From Blasia pusilla (taxonomy: Eukaryota > Marchantiophyta > Marchantiopsida > Blasiales), in contig CM114271.1 of NCBI GenBank assembly GCA_050084515.1, forward strand, positions 46,562,001 through 46,626,000: DNA of 64,000 nucleotides, written 5' to 3'. The notes under the pieces are model-generated. The model searched no databases, was not told the origin of the DNA, and was given only the letters and a program-made list of their open reading frames with translations. Below are positions 11,490-22,591 of this stretch, one piece after another. A program made the position numbers and the translations under genes. The stretch's first letter is position 1; each line of letters starts with the position of its first letter.

Positions 11490-12860
11490 AGTGTTTTTGT
11501 GCTTGAAATTGCACTTGATATTCTTGCTCCACACAGATATTTTTTATTGTAAGGCTCCAATTCTTTATCTAGCTTCTTCTTGAGGCAAACTTTGTATAGT
11601 GATCCTTCATTCCAAACAACAATTACAAGATCTAAAGATCCTCTATTTTCAACCTCCATCCCAACGATTTCCATCGTCATCATCTTGTGATTGAGCTTGA
11701 TACTGGTTCAGTGCAAGCATGAAGATATGTTGATTGCCTCTTCCTCCATATCCTTGGTATCCATAACAACCACGAAAAACCACTACCATAAAACTCTACC
11801 TTTATTTGATCTAATGTATGAAAATAAAGCATTCTCTTCCATACTACGAGTTACCACTCTAAACTAAATACTTCTACTCAATCATTAAAAATTGGACTAA
11901 CTCTTGATATATATGATATTTCTCTCTTATAAAGATGAAGTTCAAGGGCTCGTAACCCTTTGAAAGACCTTGAAGAGTGAAAAAAATCAAATCATCATCT
12001 TTTATAATCACTACAATATTATTTGATTGTTCATTAATATGCTTGATACTCAAAATATAATTATTAATGCTTTATTATCCTTTCCTCACTTCATTCAACT
12101 CTTATTTCAATTGAAAGTTTTTGGCCATTTCAAATAACTATTATAACTTCTCCAAAGCATACCAAACCTTCTTCAAGATATCAACATCTTGATAACAATC
12201 CATCATCACATAATTGATTGATATTTATTTAATGCGTGAAAATTCAAGTTTATTAAACCAATTTTCAATTTGGCCTTAATCACTTGTAACAAGCTCCTAT
12301 TGTTCTTGCTCCATGAGAGATTATTTCATCTGAAACTTTAAGACATTATTGTTCTATTTCAAGGCATTCAACTTCTTGTACGTAACTTTTGTTGATAAGT
12401 ACTCCGTTAAGGGCGATTTAACTCACAGATCATCAATTTAGCTCCACTATAGTTTGATTGAAGCATAGACCACTCATGTAAAGAAACTGACCTTTAAGGA
12501 ATAAATTGGCCTATAGGGAGTAAATAACACAACTTTTCTTCGTTAATTGCACTTTCTTACATTGGAATTGCAACTATGGGAGATCACAATGTAAAAATTA
12601 TGTGATTTTGGATGCATTAAAAAGATCTTAATGATTTCTACAAGACATGAGGATTTTCTGCAGATTTTTTTTAGTGTTAGTCATCCAGATTGCCCTAAAA
12701 AATTGCCTCAAAAGTTTCTTCATCTTCAAGACTCAACATGAGATCTTCCACCTATTGAACTCCAACTCAAATTTCCTTTCCCAAAACTGAAATGAACTTT
12801 TCTCCTCTTACGTCAAGGATTTTAATGGGTGCTCTCCTCTTGCTTTGATACTACGTAGGA
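11490..12860 (-). pseudogene. Decayed Ty1/copia-like gag region with primer-binding site
   Basis: On the minus strand, TATCAAAGCAAGAGG at 12,850-12,833 resembles the initiator-methionine tRNA primer-binding site of plant copia elements (usual form TATCAGAGCAAGAGG). Downstream a gag-like order can be read through many stops: a region ending GLPKSYEPL.FIFIREKYHI..ELVQFLMIE and then a Gly/Tyr-rich piece (GCYGYQGYGGRGNQ). Two surviving frames (11,341-11,532 and 11,480-11,683) are remnants. DNA from about 12,860 to 13,330 would be the 5' LTR, but its ends are not clear. Confidence 0.45.
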
Positions 12861-13341
12861 AAGTACTAAATAAGCATAATTGATGGAATATGGCTCTCAC
12901 ACACACATAACATTATGGAGAATGAAATTTTGAAAAGAGAGAGTGATTGGGATATGATCATCTTCTCAATTATATAGGATATGTTCAAACAATTCCACCC
13001 ATAGTCTCTAGTTCCATTAATTCTGGTTAACCAACCCTAGTTAGAAAATCTTGCTTAATAGACGGAAAAAAATCAAACCTTTCCTACTTCATTTGAATAC
13101 CATATAGAATTTTGAGTATCCAATAAGTTATGAGACTACATGTTGAACCCTAATGCTTTGGTCTATAATTCGAGTATTTAATTTTTAAATAATTGAAGAT
13201 ACTACTTCAAGATAGAAAACATATAACAACTTACCTAGATTAGAATGAAGTTATTATTTTTTACTTACGGTTGGGATTGTTCAATAGATTTTTTTTCTCA
13301 AGTATTTGAAAAAGTTAATCTTCATTTTGAAGGTATTGCAA

Positions 13342-13538
13342 TCTATATTATTGTAGGAGAGTGCCTTTTCATTTTGTAAATTCCTCTCCTCTTGACACTT
13401 GGCATTTTTCCATTTTCAGCCTCTTTTTTTTTGGAACTTTTAGGATCACTTGAAATTTATTTTAAATGACACTTAAGAATTGTGAGAATTAATTACAGAA
13501 GGGAATTTAAACCTGCACATCAAACGGGCTTACACTAG
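13342..13538 (+). mobile_element. Non-autonomous Helitron, ~197 bp
   Basis: Begins A|TCTATATTATTGTAGGAGAGTGCC and ends ACGGGCTTACACTAG|T, so it lies exactly between an A and a T, with a TC start and a CTAG end as in Helitrons. The sub-terminal block GCACATCAAACGGGC is a weakened version of the hairpin seen in the 22.4-kb copy. No coding capacity. Confidence 0.7.
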
Positions 13539-13539
13539 T

Positions 13540-14150
13540 TAATACTAAAAAAATGTATATAGACAACAAGGTCCTTTGAGAAATATGATGGTAGAGTTCA
13601 TGTTTTTATCAACGAGCGAGTCAATCGGCTTTTGGAAGCCTATTTGGGTCACACATGATCACTTTTTTGAGATTGTCTTTGTGGACAATATCAAGAGGCT
13701 TGTTGAGGTCAAAGGGATGATATCTATAGCGATCTTCTTTAAGAGAATTGTTAGATTGTTCTATGCTTTCATCTTGAATTATTTTGTAGATTGTGAGGTT
13801 TGTTCCAAATGGGTATGTTGTGGCCCTAGAATTGGTAATTTTGTTAGAGTCTTAATTTTTGGAAGATTTTAAATTAAGACTCATTCTTAATTTAAATTTC
13901 ATTCATCTATTTTGTCTTAGTCTATTAAGTTGGAAGGGAAATATCTTTTATAGATTTTTTATGATATGCAGTGATTTTTTTCTTGATGGTAATTATATAT
14001 TTATTATTATATGATATAATATTTTATTGAAGTGATATCATATCATATCCCTCAATAGAAATACTAAATTACTACCAAAATAATATTCTTCCCTTCAAAT
14101 ATTTACTTAAATTCATTTACATACGCATTTATAAGGCGACGACAAGGTTC
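13540..14150. other. AT-rich spacer, no feature seen
   Basis: A 98-codon frame at 13,576-13,872 has no recognisable domain. The rest is AT-rich with a short internal palindrome-like stretch near 14,000-14,050 (ATGATATAATATTTTATTGAAGTGATATCATATCAT). Confidence 0.35.
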
Positions 14151-14544
14151 AAAGTACTAGAAACCACTTTATTATAAAATAAACCTCAAAAGAGGACAAA
14201 GAAAGGTAATAACAACTCAAAAGAGGAGTAAAAAAATGCATAAAAGAATGCAAAGAGAAAATGGCAACAAGCCCATGTAAACACCGGCTTAACGAGCAAC
14301 ACGATTGATTGCTTAAAACAAATCTGACAAGAACACAAGTGGTTGGTCAGACGTGAATGGACGACGAGGCGAGCGACCTCCCACCACCTCCGCACGACGT
14401 ATTTATGCCAAGCCTTGTGCACGTTATAAGGCCACTGAGATGCATTGCCTAAAATAAGTAGTAACAACCGAGAGAGAAGGACTATGGGAAGGAGCAAGGT
14501 GATGATTCTTGAGGGAGTGGTGAGCACATGTTTTCAGGAAAGTA

Positions 14545-16041
14545 TCAAAAGACACATGTAAATGACCGAATACTTCCACTGCAAACGGAAATAAATCCGT
14601 CAGTTGCATGTCTCACAGCATTACTTAACTCCTTGATTCTTGCTGCAGCTTCGGCCGCCAAACCTTTGGTATGTGCGGCTCTACACACCAAGTCAGAACG
14701 TGTTGGATCAGCAACCACCACATCACCTAGTGTCCGGAATCCACCTTGAGACATAACAAGATCCACTCTCCGATGAGAGGTTGCTTGTGTGGTTGAAGGT
14801 AGGACATGGAGTTGCTCTTGCCCAACGGTATATCCTGCCGTACGAGCCACCGATGCTACCGCCTCTCTAATGACATCATGTGTGGCCGTTCGTTCTCCAC
14901 CATGTGCACATTGGAGAATATGGATACCCTTGGCATCAATAGGATCCCCGCATACACAATTTGACACACCTAAGAGAGAAGGATGGGGGAGTCCAAGACG
15001 TAACCGCAAAGCTGTCGAGAATATACTTCGAGGAAGACAAAATGGAAGAATAAGAGGATCTGTAGTAAGCCACGCCTCTGCTCCAATACCCGCACATGAA
15101 CGTAGACGAGCTCGATTAGCGTCGGAGGATGCCTTTGAGAGAATGCTGGAAAAGTTGATTTGATGCAGATTCTCGGAGATATGCTCTTGAAGTCGATCAA
15201 GCCCTTCTGTAATTAGTTGATTGAAAGGGGGTAGAATTGCTTGTGTAGCAAGAGGAAGAAGAGCTCGTGCAGATCTTAGTTGTTGTTGAAATAACAAGTC
15301 CCCCTCCTCGACATGGGCGATATGATCCATCAAGATAGGTGTATCTCCTTGGAGAAACCTTGAAGCCATAATCGGTGCTACCAACGCCCAACTCCCCAAA
15401 AAGGCTGCGGAAGCAGATGTGATTGTGGAGGATAGTCCCACCCCTCCAAAAGAAATAGGCAAGATAGCTTGTCGTGAAGCAAAGACACCATCCTCTCCCT
15501 CAAAGGTATTCGAGCCAAGAAGTTGACCAAAAGTTGCCAAGATAGAAGCATTAAAAGAGGCCAGCCGATATAAGAAGCTTGAAGTGGGAGGACAAGTGCG
15601 AAGAAGGTAGGAAGGACGTCGAATAAAACCTTGGGAGAGAATCCCATAAGCCACTTGGGGATCCCCAAGATGAGGTAATAAATGAAGCCATTCCACGTCT
15701 TTCAAAAGGGCCTCATCCAAGAACTTTGAGACATAGTCAATGAAGCCAATTGGGACCCCAAGAACTCTAACCCCTTCAATATAAATGGGGAAATCAGGAG
15801 TAGGTGGGGTGAATATTGAGGGAAGGCATGAAGGAGACCATACTCCACATTTACTAAGTTGGACTTTAAGGTTTAAGAAAGAGAGTTGCTCCACGAAATG
15901 GGTATAAGCAGGAACCACTTCAGAAGGAGGACCTAAAATGTGAGTGTCATCAGCAATAGAAGGGAAAAGACAAGATGGAAATGCTTGCGCTGATGCTCGA
16001 AGGGCACGAAAATAGGCAATGGCAAAGAGTGGGCCTCCCAT
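14545..16041 (-). CDS. LINE RT C-terminal half plus restriction-like endonuclease
   Basis: A 498-codon open frame. Residues 1-40 carry GDPMGGPLFAIAYF-type motif B and the catalytic IADDTH block (equivalent of F/YADD). Around residues 195-225 lies ASRQAILPISFGGVGL, which is common in this RT group. Near 362-390 there is a zinc-type cluster CVCG...HILQCAHGGE...HD. Near 425-442 RVDLVMSQGGFRTLGDVVV matches the R/K-x-D-x12-D core of restriction-like endonucleases, with K at the following HTKG. The true product would start further upstream, so the first Met is only the first one in the open stretch. The upstream stops make this copy inactive. Family assignment is strong; the clade name is not settled. 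Confidence 0.8.
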   Translation of the reverse strand: MGGPLFAIAYFRALRASAQAFPSCLFPSIADDTHILGPPSEVVPAYTHFVEQLSFLNLKVQLSKCGVWSPSCLPSIFTPPTPDFPIYIEGVRVLGVPIGFIDYVSKFLDEALLKDVEWLHLLPHLGDPQVAYGILSQGFIRRPSYLLRTCPPTSSFLYRLASFNASILATFGQLLGSNTFEGEDGVFASRQAILPISFGGVGLSSTITSASAAFLGSWALVAPIMASRFLQGDTPILMDHIAHVEEGDLLFQQQLRSARALLPLATQAILPPFNQLITEGLDRLQEHISENLHQINFSSILSKASSDANRARLRSCAGIGAEAWLTTDPLILPFCLPRSIFSTALRLRLGLPHPSLLGVSNCVCGDPIDAKGIHILQCAHGGERTATHDVIREAVASVARTAGYTVGQEQLHVLPSTTQATSHRRVDLVMSQGGFRTLGDVVVADPTRSDLVCRAAHTKGLAAEAAARIKELSNAVRHATDGFISVCSGSIRSFTCVF

Positions 16042-16691
16042 GGGATCACCTTGACGTGTGCCACAAGCCGATTGTAGAATACTATATTCCCCAGAAGTAG
16101 CATGATGGGAATAGATAATGGGCGTATCATAGGCATAGAAGGAGCGAACAAATGGAATGAGGCTCGCGAGTTGTCATCCTGCACAACGTAATTCCTCAAA
16201 GATGGCCGCACGAGAAACTGAATTGAATGCGTTAGCCACATCGAATTGAATTGCTATCCAATCTGGATGAATATCAAGAGTGGAGCGAATCCCATGCACC
16301 ATAGCCTCACAACCTCTAGAGTTGCCACTCCAAATTAATGAGGAAATAAGTGGGCACTAAAGTGAGGACGAAATTGCAAGCATAGGAATCGACTGACCAA
16401 GTGGTATAAAACCTCTCCAATAGCCAAAGGGCGCACACCTGAAGGAGGCTTATCCATAGCCAACAAACGACAAGCTCCTAAGAGCCTAGAGATAGAGAAT
16501 GGGAGACGACCTGCCGCCATATGTGCACACATCTTATATAGAGAGACAAAGCCACTTGCTGAATCTGCTGGGATAAAGCAATCGCGGAGATACTCAAAAA
16601 CCATCCCTGACAGCCCGCTTGCTGATAAACGAAGAGTGTAGAAAAACCCTAGTGGAAACCTCCAAGTCAAAGTCTGTTGTATAATCTTCAA
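16042..16691 (-). pseudogene. LINE reverse transcriptase, 5' portion, broken
   Basis: RT motifs are readable across several breaks. The block LLAMDKPPSGVRPLAIGEVL is followed by LYHLVSRFLCLQFRPHFSAH, then a TAA (near 16,338), then a frameshift, then HGIRSTLDIHPDWIAIQFDV and ANAFNSVSRAAIFEEL. The aspartate in QFDVANAF is the motif-A metal ligand. A TGA follows at about 16,170, and the sequence continues with CGTRQGDPMGGPLFAIAYF into the open frame below. It lies directly upstream of, and is continuous with, the intact-looking C-terminal frame. Confidence 0.8.
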
Positions 16692-16699
16692 TTTTATAA

Positions 16700-17700
16700 T
16701 ATGAGAATCTTTAAAGTGAAAATTAGATGCCGGAAAGAAATTGGAAAACAGTTTTCAAACCCGGCTGCCCCGTCAGAAGCTTTGAACGGGCACACTCATA
16801 AGACCTTAGAGCCGGGGCTGCCGGGCTCTAAATTCTTAGCAGTACTAGCAGTACTTCTGAGTCCAGCTCTGAGTACCGGCTCTAAAGCCCAGAGTCTTGA
16901 CTCTAAAGGGTACTGCTGCTCCGTCACCCACGGACTCACCGCTATGTACTTCCCGTCTTCGAACCTGTCATGTCTGTCACGGACTCACGGCCACAATCCA
17001 CCGTGCTGGAAGGAACCTACTGAGTGCACGTGAGCGACGTCGTGGCGGTGTCCTATAACTGCGCAGTGCGATTCCCCAGTGCTGCGCAGCTGCTCTCCGT
17101 CGCTTGCTACTGTGGTTTACACCGGGAAGCTGTAGGGAACGTCGTACACCGCAGGGGGCCGGTGACCGCCGGTCATCCGTTGCACTACCACGAGAGATTC
17201 CCATACAGTGTTAAGACCCGGTACAATAGTATGACTATTACTGTAATAGTACTGGACTACTAGTGCTATATGCTTCTGTAGATATGTATTATTGTGGGCG
17301 GTAATGGAAACCGTAAAAGGACTCACGGAACGGATTACTGCTCTGTGGGTTGATTGATTGGATGTCGAACCCGATTCTTCCGTAACGTTGTGGATGAAGA
17401 CGCCATGTAACAGGTGTCGATATGTCATCCATGTGTCGCAATTGACGCGTATTCAAACAGCTCGGACCAGACAAACTTGCAGCATCCGAACCTGACCTGC
17501 TGTGTCATTAGGAGTAACTCGAGGTTAGCCTACGAACCGTACGTCCCTTGGACCTTAAAACCTTACTACGGGTCCGATTCCATTCGTACGAAATCTTCCA
17601 CAATAATACGATGGAGTAATCTCCATAGCCCTCCCGTACGAAAATTAAAAACTCATTCAAATTGTAACGGGAAGTTTTCATTATTTAATAGATATGCATA
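16700..17700. other. Unclassified moderately GC-rich region
   Basis: Base composition differs from the LINE on its left and the AT-rich DNA on its right. Short related phrases recur around 16,800-16,910 (GAGCCGGGGCTGCCGGGCTC, GAGTACCGGCTCTAAAGCCC, GACTCTAAAGGGTACTGCTG). No domain or transposon end was recognised. The small open frames on both strands have no family signal. Confidence 0.35.
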
Positions 17701-18110
17701 ATTAGTAATTCTATTTTTTTAGAAAATTTATTATATTTTATATTTCATTTCAATGTAAAGAATTTTTTATAATTTATAGTAGGGAAAAAGGAGGGGTGTG
17801 AACAATTGAAAAATCAAATGAAGGATCTATGGGTGGAGCTTTTTATTATTGTGAGGAATTATGATAGAAAGATTTGTCACTAGATACACAATACTAACCA
17901 ACATACACTAGCTATACTCAAAACTTATTCAAGATCTATTTATCTTATGAATTCTAGAACATCCTTATATGAAGGACTAAACACACCTCATGTATGGGAA
18001 TTCAACAAACAAAATGGAGGAGGAGGCCATGGCGTGAATACCTCGTTCTAAAGATCCGAGTGGAGTTCAAGCTTTCGCAACACTGGTAAATCACTATCGA
18101 GGCAGTGCGA
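17700..18110. other. AT-rich spacer
   Basis: No feature recognised between the region above and the first readable Ty3 RNase H remnants near 18.12 kb. Confidence 0.4.
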
Positions 18111-18772
18111 TGGACTTGAGTGAAATGCGAAGGTGTTTACTTTGTTCGTCCATTCACTTTTATACAAATCAAAGTATGTTGGATTTAGGAGCAATGCTTC
18201 TTTGAAGTTATCTTGGAGAGATGGTGAGGGTAAGGAGTTTGTAGTGACATATAGGAGCCAATTGAACGAGGTTATGTAGGCAACATATAATTCATGTGAG
18301 GGAGAGTACTTACTTGTAATGTGGGTTGTAGCCCATTTTAGATGTTAATTGTATGGAAACTCTCATACTCATTACTAATCATCAACCACTTAGATGGTTG
18401 ATGAAGTTTGTCAAGTGTACTTGGAAACTTACTAGATTGATACTCTTGATGCAAGATTAAGAATTCAAGCTTGTCCATCATCCAAAACCCCTTAACTAGT
18501 ATATGAATGGCTTGAGCCACAATCTATTACCAAGCCAAAGCGACAAGGCTTTACGTTGGTGGCATAGTGGGAGTTATAAGAAGATGATATAAAATTCGCA
18601 TTCATTTTCCTTCTTATGTAAATTGACTATAAGAGATCAACAACAAATATCCATTTTAGGATGGAGGTTGGATGATGAGTTTTCAGATTTAGAGGTTAGT
18701 AAGGAATCTATGAGGAACACACATATCCACAAGAATGAGGTGTTTTTGGATTATACATACACTAGTGTCATC

Positions 18773-18780
18773 ATGATTAT
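18773..18780. repeat. Left 8-bp target-site duplication of MITE (ATGATTAT)
   Basis: ATGATTAT directly before the MITE; the identical octamer follows it at 19,084-19,091. Length 8 is the hallmark of hAT transposases. Confidence 0.8.
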
Positions 18781-19083
18781 CAAGGTTGCATGGAAACGGA
18801 CATGTCCTCGGACATGCCCGGCCCGGCCCGCACATGCACATGCACCCGAGCCTGCTCTAGAGCTCGCATCTCGCCTAGGAGCCCGCACCCGCATGGTGGG
18901 CTAGGGGCGGGCTCAAGGCGGACAGGGGCGGGCATGCACGGGCTCCATCAGCTTGGGTCTAGGTGGCGGGCTCGGGTGCGGGCCATGGCCCATGGGTACC
19001 CGGGCGGCCGGGCCTACACCAACATGTTCGTCCATAGGACGGACATAAGTCCACGGACATGGACATGTCTGTGTGCAACCTTG
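18781..19083. mobile_element. hAT-type MITE, 303 bp, GC-rich
   Basis: Perfect 10-bp terminal inverted repeats CAAGGTTGCA...TGCAACCTTG and perfect 8-bp flanking duplications. The termini extend as a loose inverted repeat built on GGACATGTCC/GGACATG. The interior is very GC-rich (GGCCCGGCCCG, GGGCGGGC) in an AT-rich host. There is no transposase. It inserted into an already transposed Ty3 copy, so it is younger than that copy. Confidence 0.85.
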
Positions 19084-19091
19084 ATGATTAT
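19084..19091. repeat. Right 8-bp target-site duplication of MITE
   Basis: ATGATTAT, identical to the left octamer at 18,773-18,780. Confidence 0.8.
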
Positions 19092-19789
19092 GAGAGGTGC
19101 CAGAGACTATGTTAGAGCCCTACAACAACCTAAGAGGTTCAAGTGTAAAAGTGAAAGGATGCATGTATTTTGAGTTTGGTAGGATATTCGAGTATAGATG
19201 GTACCTCATTCTTTTTAGTAGGTACGAGTCATGAAAGATGCTTACGAGGAGTTGAGTTATTTTGGAGTCAAGCATGCTTATAGCTTGCTCAAGATTTAGT
19301 ATTAATGCCATGATATATATGTAGATTGATACTCAAAATTGTCTAGCTAAATACAGAGTTTATGATAAAGTATGAGCATCATTCAATGCTTCAAAACCAC
19401 ATTTACATTCTTTACTAATCGTGAGATTAGGTTATCGCTAGAGTTTGTACTTTTGATAGTGTTTACCATATGCATTGATGAGACATTATAGTTGACATGT
19501 GATGGTCGTTGGACTTTTTCGAGTGGATTGAATTGGTGGCATTTCCACCGGAATGGTTAATCATTTCACCACCAAAAATAAGGTGTTGATGGACAAGGGT
19601 ATTATGATCAAATGTGATTTTCAGACCTTGGAATGGAAAAAAGTTGGAGGTTATGGCATCAAAGGATTTCCTTTTGACAAAATTCATCATATTTCAAAAA
19701 TGTATACTATTAATAGAGGATCATTTTTCAGTGGAGACACTTGAGAATGCAACACGTGGCATGATAGGGGAGGGGTGCATTCAAATAAT

Positions 19790-20610
19790 AGATCTTTAGG
19801 GGAAGGAGAGGGGAGGGTAGGAGGAGGGAGGATTCAATTAATAAGCAACTTGTTTGAATTTTACTATCTGAACCATATTAGATAGGTAGAAATAAATCAG
19901 GTAGAGAAAACCCATAGGGATTTAAATGGAATAGAAAATATTTTATTAAGTAATCAATAATTTACTTAATATTATAATGGGTGATTATAAATATTAATAA
20001 AATATTATATTTTGATAAAAATTAAAATTTTTAGAATTTGTGTCTTAATTCACATGTGATGGAAAGGGAAAATTTCAAAGGAGGAGGAGTAGATTAAAAT
20101 TGTATGGAAGGATAAAATTAATTAGGGAATTGGGATATCATTTAAATTGAAATGGAATACTCTAATTACTTAGAAGAGTGAAATGTTATTACCCTTCTAA
20201 GATTTTAGAAAATAATAATTAAATTTAAATTTTGAAATGAATGATGTGATTATTTTTAAAATTAATTTTATTCATTTACATGTGATATTTTGGGAAGGGA
20301 AAATAAATTTTAATGGAAAGGAAATTTATTTTATTAATTAAAGTTAACTAAGAATTTTTTTTAATGAATTTTATTTTGGTGGGAATATTGGAAGGGGAAG
20401 AATAATTCTGGAGGGGGAAGAATAATTCTTGTTGGAACTTTTAGGGAGGAATTTAATTATTTAGGGGAGATGGACATTATGTAAAGGTGATTTTCTTACT
20501 ATTTTAAGATTAATAAAAGTCAAAATTATACTTAAAATTTGAAATTAAAAATATTTTAAAAACTTAGGTATAATTTAAAAATATCATCCACACATGTTCT
20601 TAAGCCCTTC
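19790..20610. repeat. AT-rich dispersed repeat, inverted copy of ~6.95-7.2 kb
   Basis: No gene. About 20,060-20,470 matches the reverse complement of the AT-rich stretch near 7 kb (AGAAGAGTGAAATGTTATTACCCTTCTAAGATT and following). Class unknown. An internal short tandem repeat, GGAGGGGGAAGAATAATTCT, occurs near 20,410. Confidence 0.5.
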
Positions 20611-22350
20611 TATTGAGGAAATTATGTTAGATGTTCATACTATAAACAATATTTCTATTATTACGAGAAAATGTTTTTTTGAATTGCATACACTTCTATG
20701 TTTGACATATAATAATTAAATAAATTTTTTAAAATTTTATACGAAAAATTAAAAAAATTGAATTTATTTACGACATTGTTAATCCCTTCAAAAGACTACA
20801 CACTCAAAAAGTTATGGAAAAAAACATTTTGACAAATGACATAATGTACCCACCATCAATCCCGTATAGGAGATCTCTTCCCGTCGGTGTTAATTGCTAC
20901 CTACAACATCCGGTTTAGGGGGGCGGCCAAGCCCCAATTCCCTTCAAGTTAGGGAATTGAAGGGAACGTAGTAATGTGGATAATTGTGGGGGCGACGAGT
21001 GGCAAAAGGAGTGGCGGAGAATGGGTAGTCGTTGGATACCATTTTTCGGACTCAAGAGTCTAGGGGGCTAGGGAATAAGATAGAGTCCATTAATTAATAA
21101 TTATGGGATTTCCTAATCATACAATCTTTTCCTTCACTCGTGCACCATTACTTACCAACAACTAGTGCTAACCCAATGATAGAAGGGCAGAGAAGCCGCA
21201 TAGAAGGCTCTCCCATGGCTAATTAACCGAGTCCCTTAATTATTTTGGAAAATAGAAGGATCTAGAAATCTCAGTGACCGATAAACTTAATCATAGACTT
21301 CTCGATTCGGACGCCGACCGTGGTGTTTTGTCGTTTACTGTTCCATTTCTTGGGCCCTCAATCATTGACAAAACGAAGGGTCTAGGAAAATCAAAACTAA
21401 TTATCAAATTTTTATATAGGACCGTGGGACATCGATCGTCGTGGAATGTTTGTTTGGATAGAGTTCTGTTGTGTCATAACAGCTTATTTCTATTTTACTC
21501 TTCTCCCCTTATGGCTCTTTTTTATTTGCAGAGTCATTTTCCCTTCCGTTTACAAATTTTCTCATTTATTTATGCGATTTTTAGTTTCATAAATATCGTT
21601 TTACTCTGAGTGTATTACATGACAATATAATAGTTCCAGTGAGAAAGGAATATATATTAGTTCCGATAGGGATTTTTAAATAATATTTTCAACGTTTCCA
21701 ACATGTGGGATAAGTTATGATAGAAAGTTTACCTTAGGATTTCCTAACGATCTCCTAGTGATTTAGTGTCCTCCTACTTAGAGCTCCCTTAATAACCAAA
21801 ATCACCTACCCCATCGGGCAAGGAAATAAAAATAAATAGTCAAGTTAATATTTTGGAAAAGACTAACTCACTATTAGAACAACTCAGAGATACCCTTGGA
21901 CATGGCACTAGCTATTAGACCACATAAATAACTTAAAACCCATGTGTTTAGAACTAGAAAATTGATATAGAATCCTTTGGCCAGTGCCACCCATAAAAGA
22001 GTTATTTAAAAAATATTCTAATGAAATGATATTGAAAATAAAGAAGGAGAAACTTTAAAACTAAGTATGTGTACTAAGCTAATCTTGATAAAAAATAAAT
22101 CTCATCTTGAAAACGGAATTGGAATAACTAATAATTGCATATGAAAAAATACATGAAAAATTTCCTTGGAAGACCCTAGGGAGCTATTCTTAAATGAATG
22201 GCCTCTTCAAGTTATGACATGCTAGTTAGGACTGGCGAGGGTGAGGGATCCTTGTAACCCTAAACGCAGGTTATGCCATACGTCATACATTTTGAGTTTA
22301 AAAGACTAGTTGCCATTTGAAAACCACTCATCTAATAATAATAATAATAT
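20611..22350. other. Intergenic DNA, nothing recognised
   Basis: Moderately AT-rich. A 111-codon frame at 21,274-21,609 ends in a hydrophobic Phe/Leu/Ile-rich stretch and has no family signal. At 22,353 on the minus strand A|TCTATATTATTATTATTATT looks like one more Helitron 5' end running left. Its 3' end was not found. Confidence 0.4.
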
Positions 22351-22368
22351 AGATGCGCGTACTTGATA

Positions 22369-22588
22369 CTAGTAAGGTGCCCGTACGATGTACCGGAAAT
22401 TAAAAAAAGGTGTTTGAAGAACTAGTGTATATTCCGTGAAGGGAAGAGAGTAATGATGATGCACATAAATTCAATTTTTTTTCCTTACTGCCGGTAGCAT
22501 GTGAAACGTTTTCTTGCTGCCTAGTTATCATGTGTCAAACATAGAGGAGTTTGCAAATCAAGAAGGCACTCTTCCATAATAATATAGA
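22369..22588 (-). mobile_element. Non-autonomous Helitron, 220 bp, complete ends
   Basis: On the minus strand it begins A|TCTATATTATTATGGAAG (22,588) and ends in CTAG|T (22,369). The 3' hairpin CCGGTACATCGTACGGG has a GTAC stem plus flanking CC/GG pairs and sits 7 nt before CTAG. The element lies exactly between A and T. This is the best-preserved member of the group that includes 6,531-6,723 and 13,342-13,538. No coding capacity. Confidence 0.8.
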
Positions 22589-22591
22589 TAG

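Larger units (their letters stand above)
14160..16691 (-). mobile_element. Non-LTR retrotransposon (LINE) with restriction-like endonuclease
   Basis: The element runs from about 16.69 kb (5' side, start not defined) to about 14.16 kb. The upstream part of RT (16,691-16,042) is broken, the downstream part (16,041-14,545) is open. The order is RT, then a thumb-like region, then a zinc motif and a PD-(D/E)XK-type endonuclease at the C-terminus. This is the layout of the early-branching LINE clades, not of the L1/RTE elements with an N-terminal APE endonuclease that dominate flowering plants. A related 5'-truncated tail lies at 49,330-50,033. Confidence 0.8.
18110..19740 (+). pseudogene. Old Ty3/gypsy RNase H to integrase remnant, split by a MITE
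   Basis: Many stops and shifts, but the order is readable: GFRSNASLKLSWRDGEGKEF (RNase H, like ..RSNNAAESRYSSYEGECLAIVWAVAHFRCY), VVAHFRC.LYGN, a remnant of TDH.PL.WLMKF (about 18,370-18,410) and the integrase zinc region (ELSYFGVKHAYSLLK, about 19,250-19,300). Next comes a remnant of the integrase core entry (TCDGRWTFSSGLNWWH in a shifted frame, about 19,495-19,545). The hAT-type MITE at 18,781-19,083 lies inside. This is one of the most decayed copies of the PHD-type Ty3 family in the window. Confidence 0.6.

Noticed and set aside
14789-15163. Plus-strand 124-codon frame
   Set aside because: Shadow of the LINE endonuclease frame on the opposite strand.
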